Made by a program: the position numbers and the translations under genes
In this document: piece after piece, positions 6,375 to 6,573 of the stretch
Layout: each line of letters starts with the position of its first letter
How positions within the stretch are numbered: the first letter of the stretch is position 1
The notes under the pieces: generated by a model
Databases searched by the model: none
Seen by the model: only the letters and a program-made list of their open reading frames with translations
Told to the model about the DNA's origin: nothing
Assembly: GCA_945788205.1 (NCBI GenBank)
Contig: CALZLE010000178.1
Span: 1-6,573 of the forward strand
Length of the DNA stretch: 6,573 bases
Direction of reading: 5' to 3'
Source: an uncultured Desulfuromonadales bacterium
GTDB lineage: Bacteria; Desulfobacterota; Desulfuromonadia; Desulfuromonadales; Geopsychrobacteraceae

Positions 6375-6537
6375 GGAAAATTTTATTTAGGATAAAAAAT
6401 TACAGGATGAGTTTAAGCTTGTGTTTCGGGGTATTGGCGTCGGCTAATCTGTGGTTCATGTTTGTAGCATCCAGGGAGGAAGAGAATTGGTTTGCCTTTG
6501 ATGGTGACAAGTTAAGTTGTTGAAAAAGTTGATGAAT

Positions 6538-6566
6538 TCTGTTTTGCCAATCTGCGGTCTGTTTTG
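6538..6566. repeat. Two 9-bp direct repeats, 20 bases apart
   Basis: TCTGTTTTG occurs at 6538-6546 and again at 6558-6566, a start-to-start distance of 20 bases, close to two helical turns. That spacing can suit tandem regulator binding, but two copies of an AT-rich 9-mer are weak evidence and the window ends just after them. Confidence 0.3.
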
Positions 6567-6573
6567 TCGGTAA

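Larger units (their letters stand above)
6258..6573. other. Upstream non-coding region with no supported gene
   Basis: This stretch lies upstream of the carboxylase operon and is visibly AT-rich from about 6295 to 6420. Both strands were read. The only open frame of note is on the plus strand (6335-6523). It would start at TTG without a ribosome binding site, and its internal ATG at 6407 also lacks a spaced site. No terminator, tRNA or recognised riboswitch was seen. Apart from the promoter candidate and a 9-bp direct repeat near the right edge, nothing is assigned. Confidence 0.6.

Noticed and set aside
6335..6523. 62-codon plus-strand open frame upstream of the carboxylase operon, possible small membrane peptide from ATG 6407
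   Set aside because: The long form starts at TTG and neither start has a spaced ribosome binding site. The short hydrophobic stretch is not enough to support a gene.
6258..6573. Possible sigma-54 promoter or riboswitch in the upstream region
   Set aside because: No GG-N10-GC pair in a TGGCAC/TTGC context was found on either strand, and no recognised riboswitch core was seen.

Overview
The window looks like chromosomal DNA of an anaerobic bacterium with roughly balanced base composition. The best guess is a Desulfuromonas/Geobacter/Pelobacter-type organism (Desulfuromonadota). This rests on a cyanobacterial-style HoxE/HoxF diaphorase lying next to a two-gene biotin-dependent acyl-CoA carboxylase, and it is an inference from protein style, not a database match. 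All four recognisable genes lie on the minus strand, so transcription runs from high to low coordinates.

Layout in transcription order. (1) 6573-6199 is an upstream region of about 375 bases with no convincing gene. It is AT-rich in the middle and holds candidate promoter elements, an 8-bp inverted repeat and a short direct repeat. (2) 6189-4465 encodes a carboxyltransferase (beta) subunit of an acyl-CoA carboxylase. (3) 4398 (or 4449) to 1522 encodes a large fused biotin carboxylase / biotin carboxyl carrier protein. (4) A clear intrinsic terminator at 1495-1466 closes this two-gene operon. (5) A short promoter/leader region (1465-1373) starts a second operon. (6) 1372-836 encodes a HoxE-type [2Fe-2S] subunit. 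(7) 839-1 encodes the N-terminal half of a HoxF/NuoF-type FMN- and NAD(P)H-binding subunit, joined to hoxE by an ATGA overlap and cut by the window edge.

The two carboxylase proteins together carry all three functions of a biotin-dependent carboxylase: biotin carboxylation, the carrier, and carboxyl transfer to an acyl-CoA. The substrate is not certain; propionyl-CoA or acetyl-CoA are the first candidates. The biotin carboxylase has an inserted block before its ATP-binding glycine loop and a long, unrecognised segment between the catalytic and carrier domains. The carboxyltransferase has a charged helical insertion near its C-terminus and an alanine where propionyl-CoA carboxylase has its specificity aspartate. 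HoxE and HoxF form the start of an NAD(P)-linked diaphorase module, normally followed by HoxU and hydrogenase subunits; those would lie beyond base 1.

No mobile element, tRNA, rRNA or CRISPR array was seen. The most interesting material is the divergent architecture of the carboxylase, not a wholly new system.
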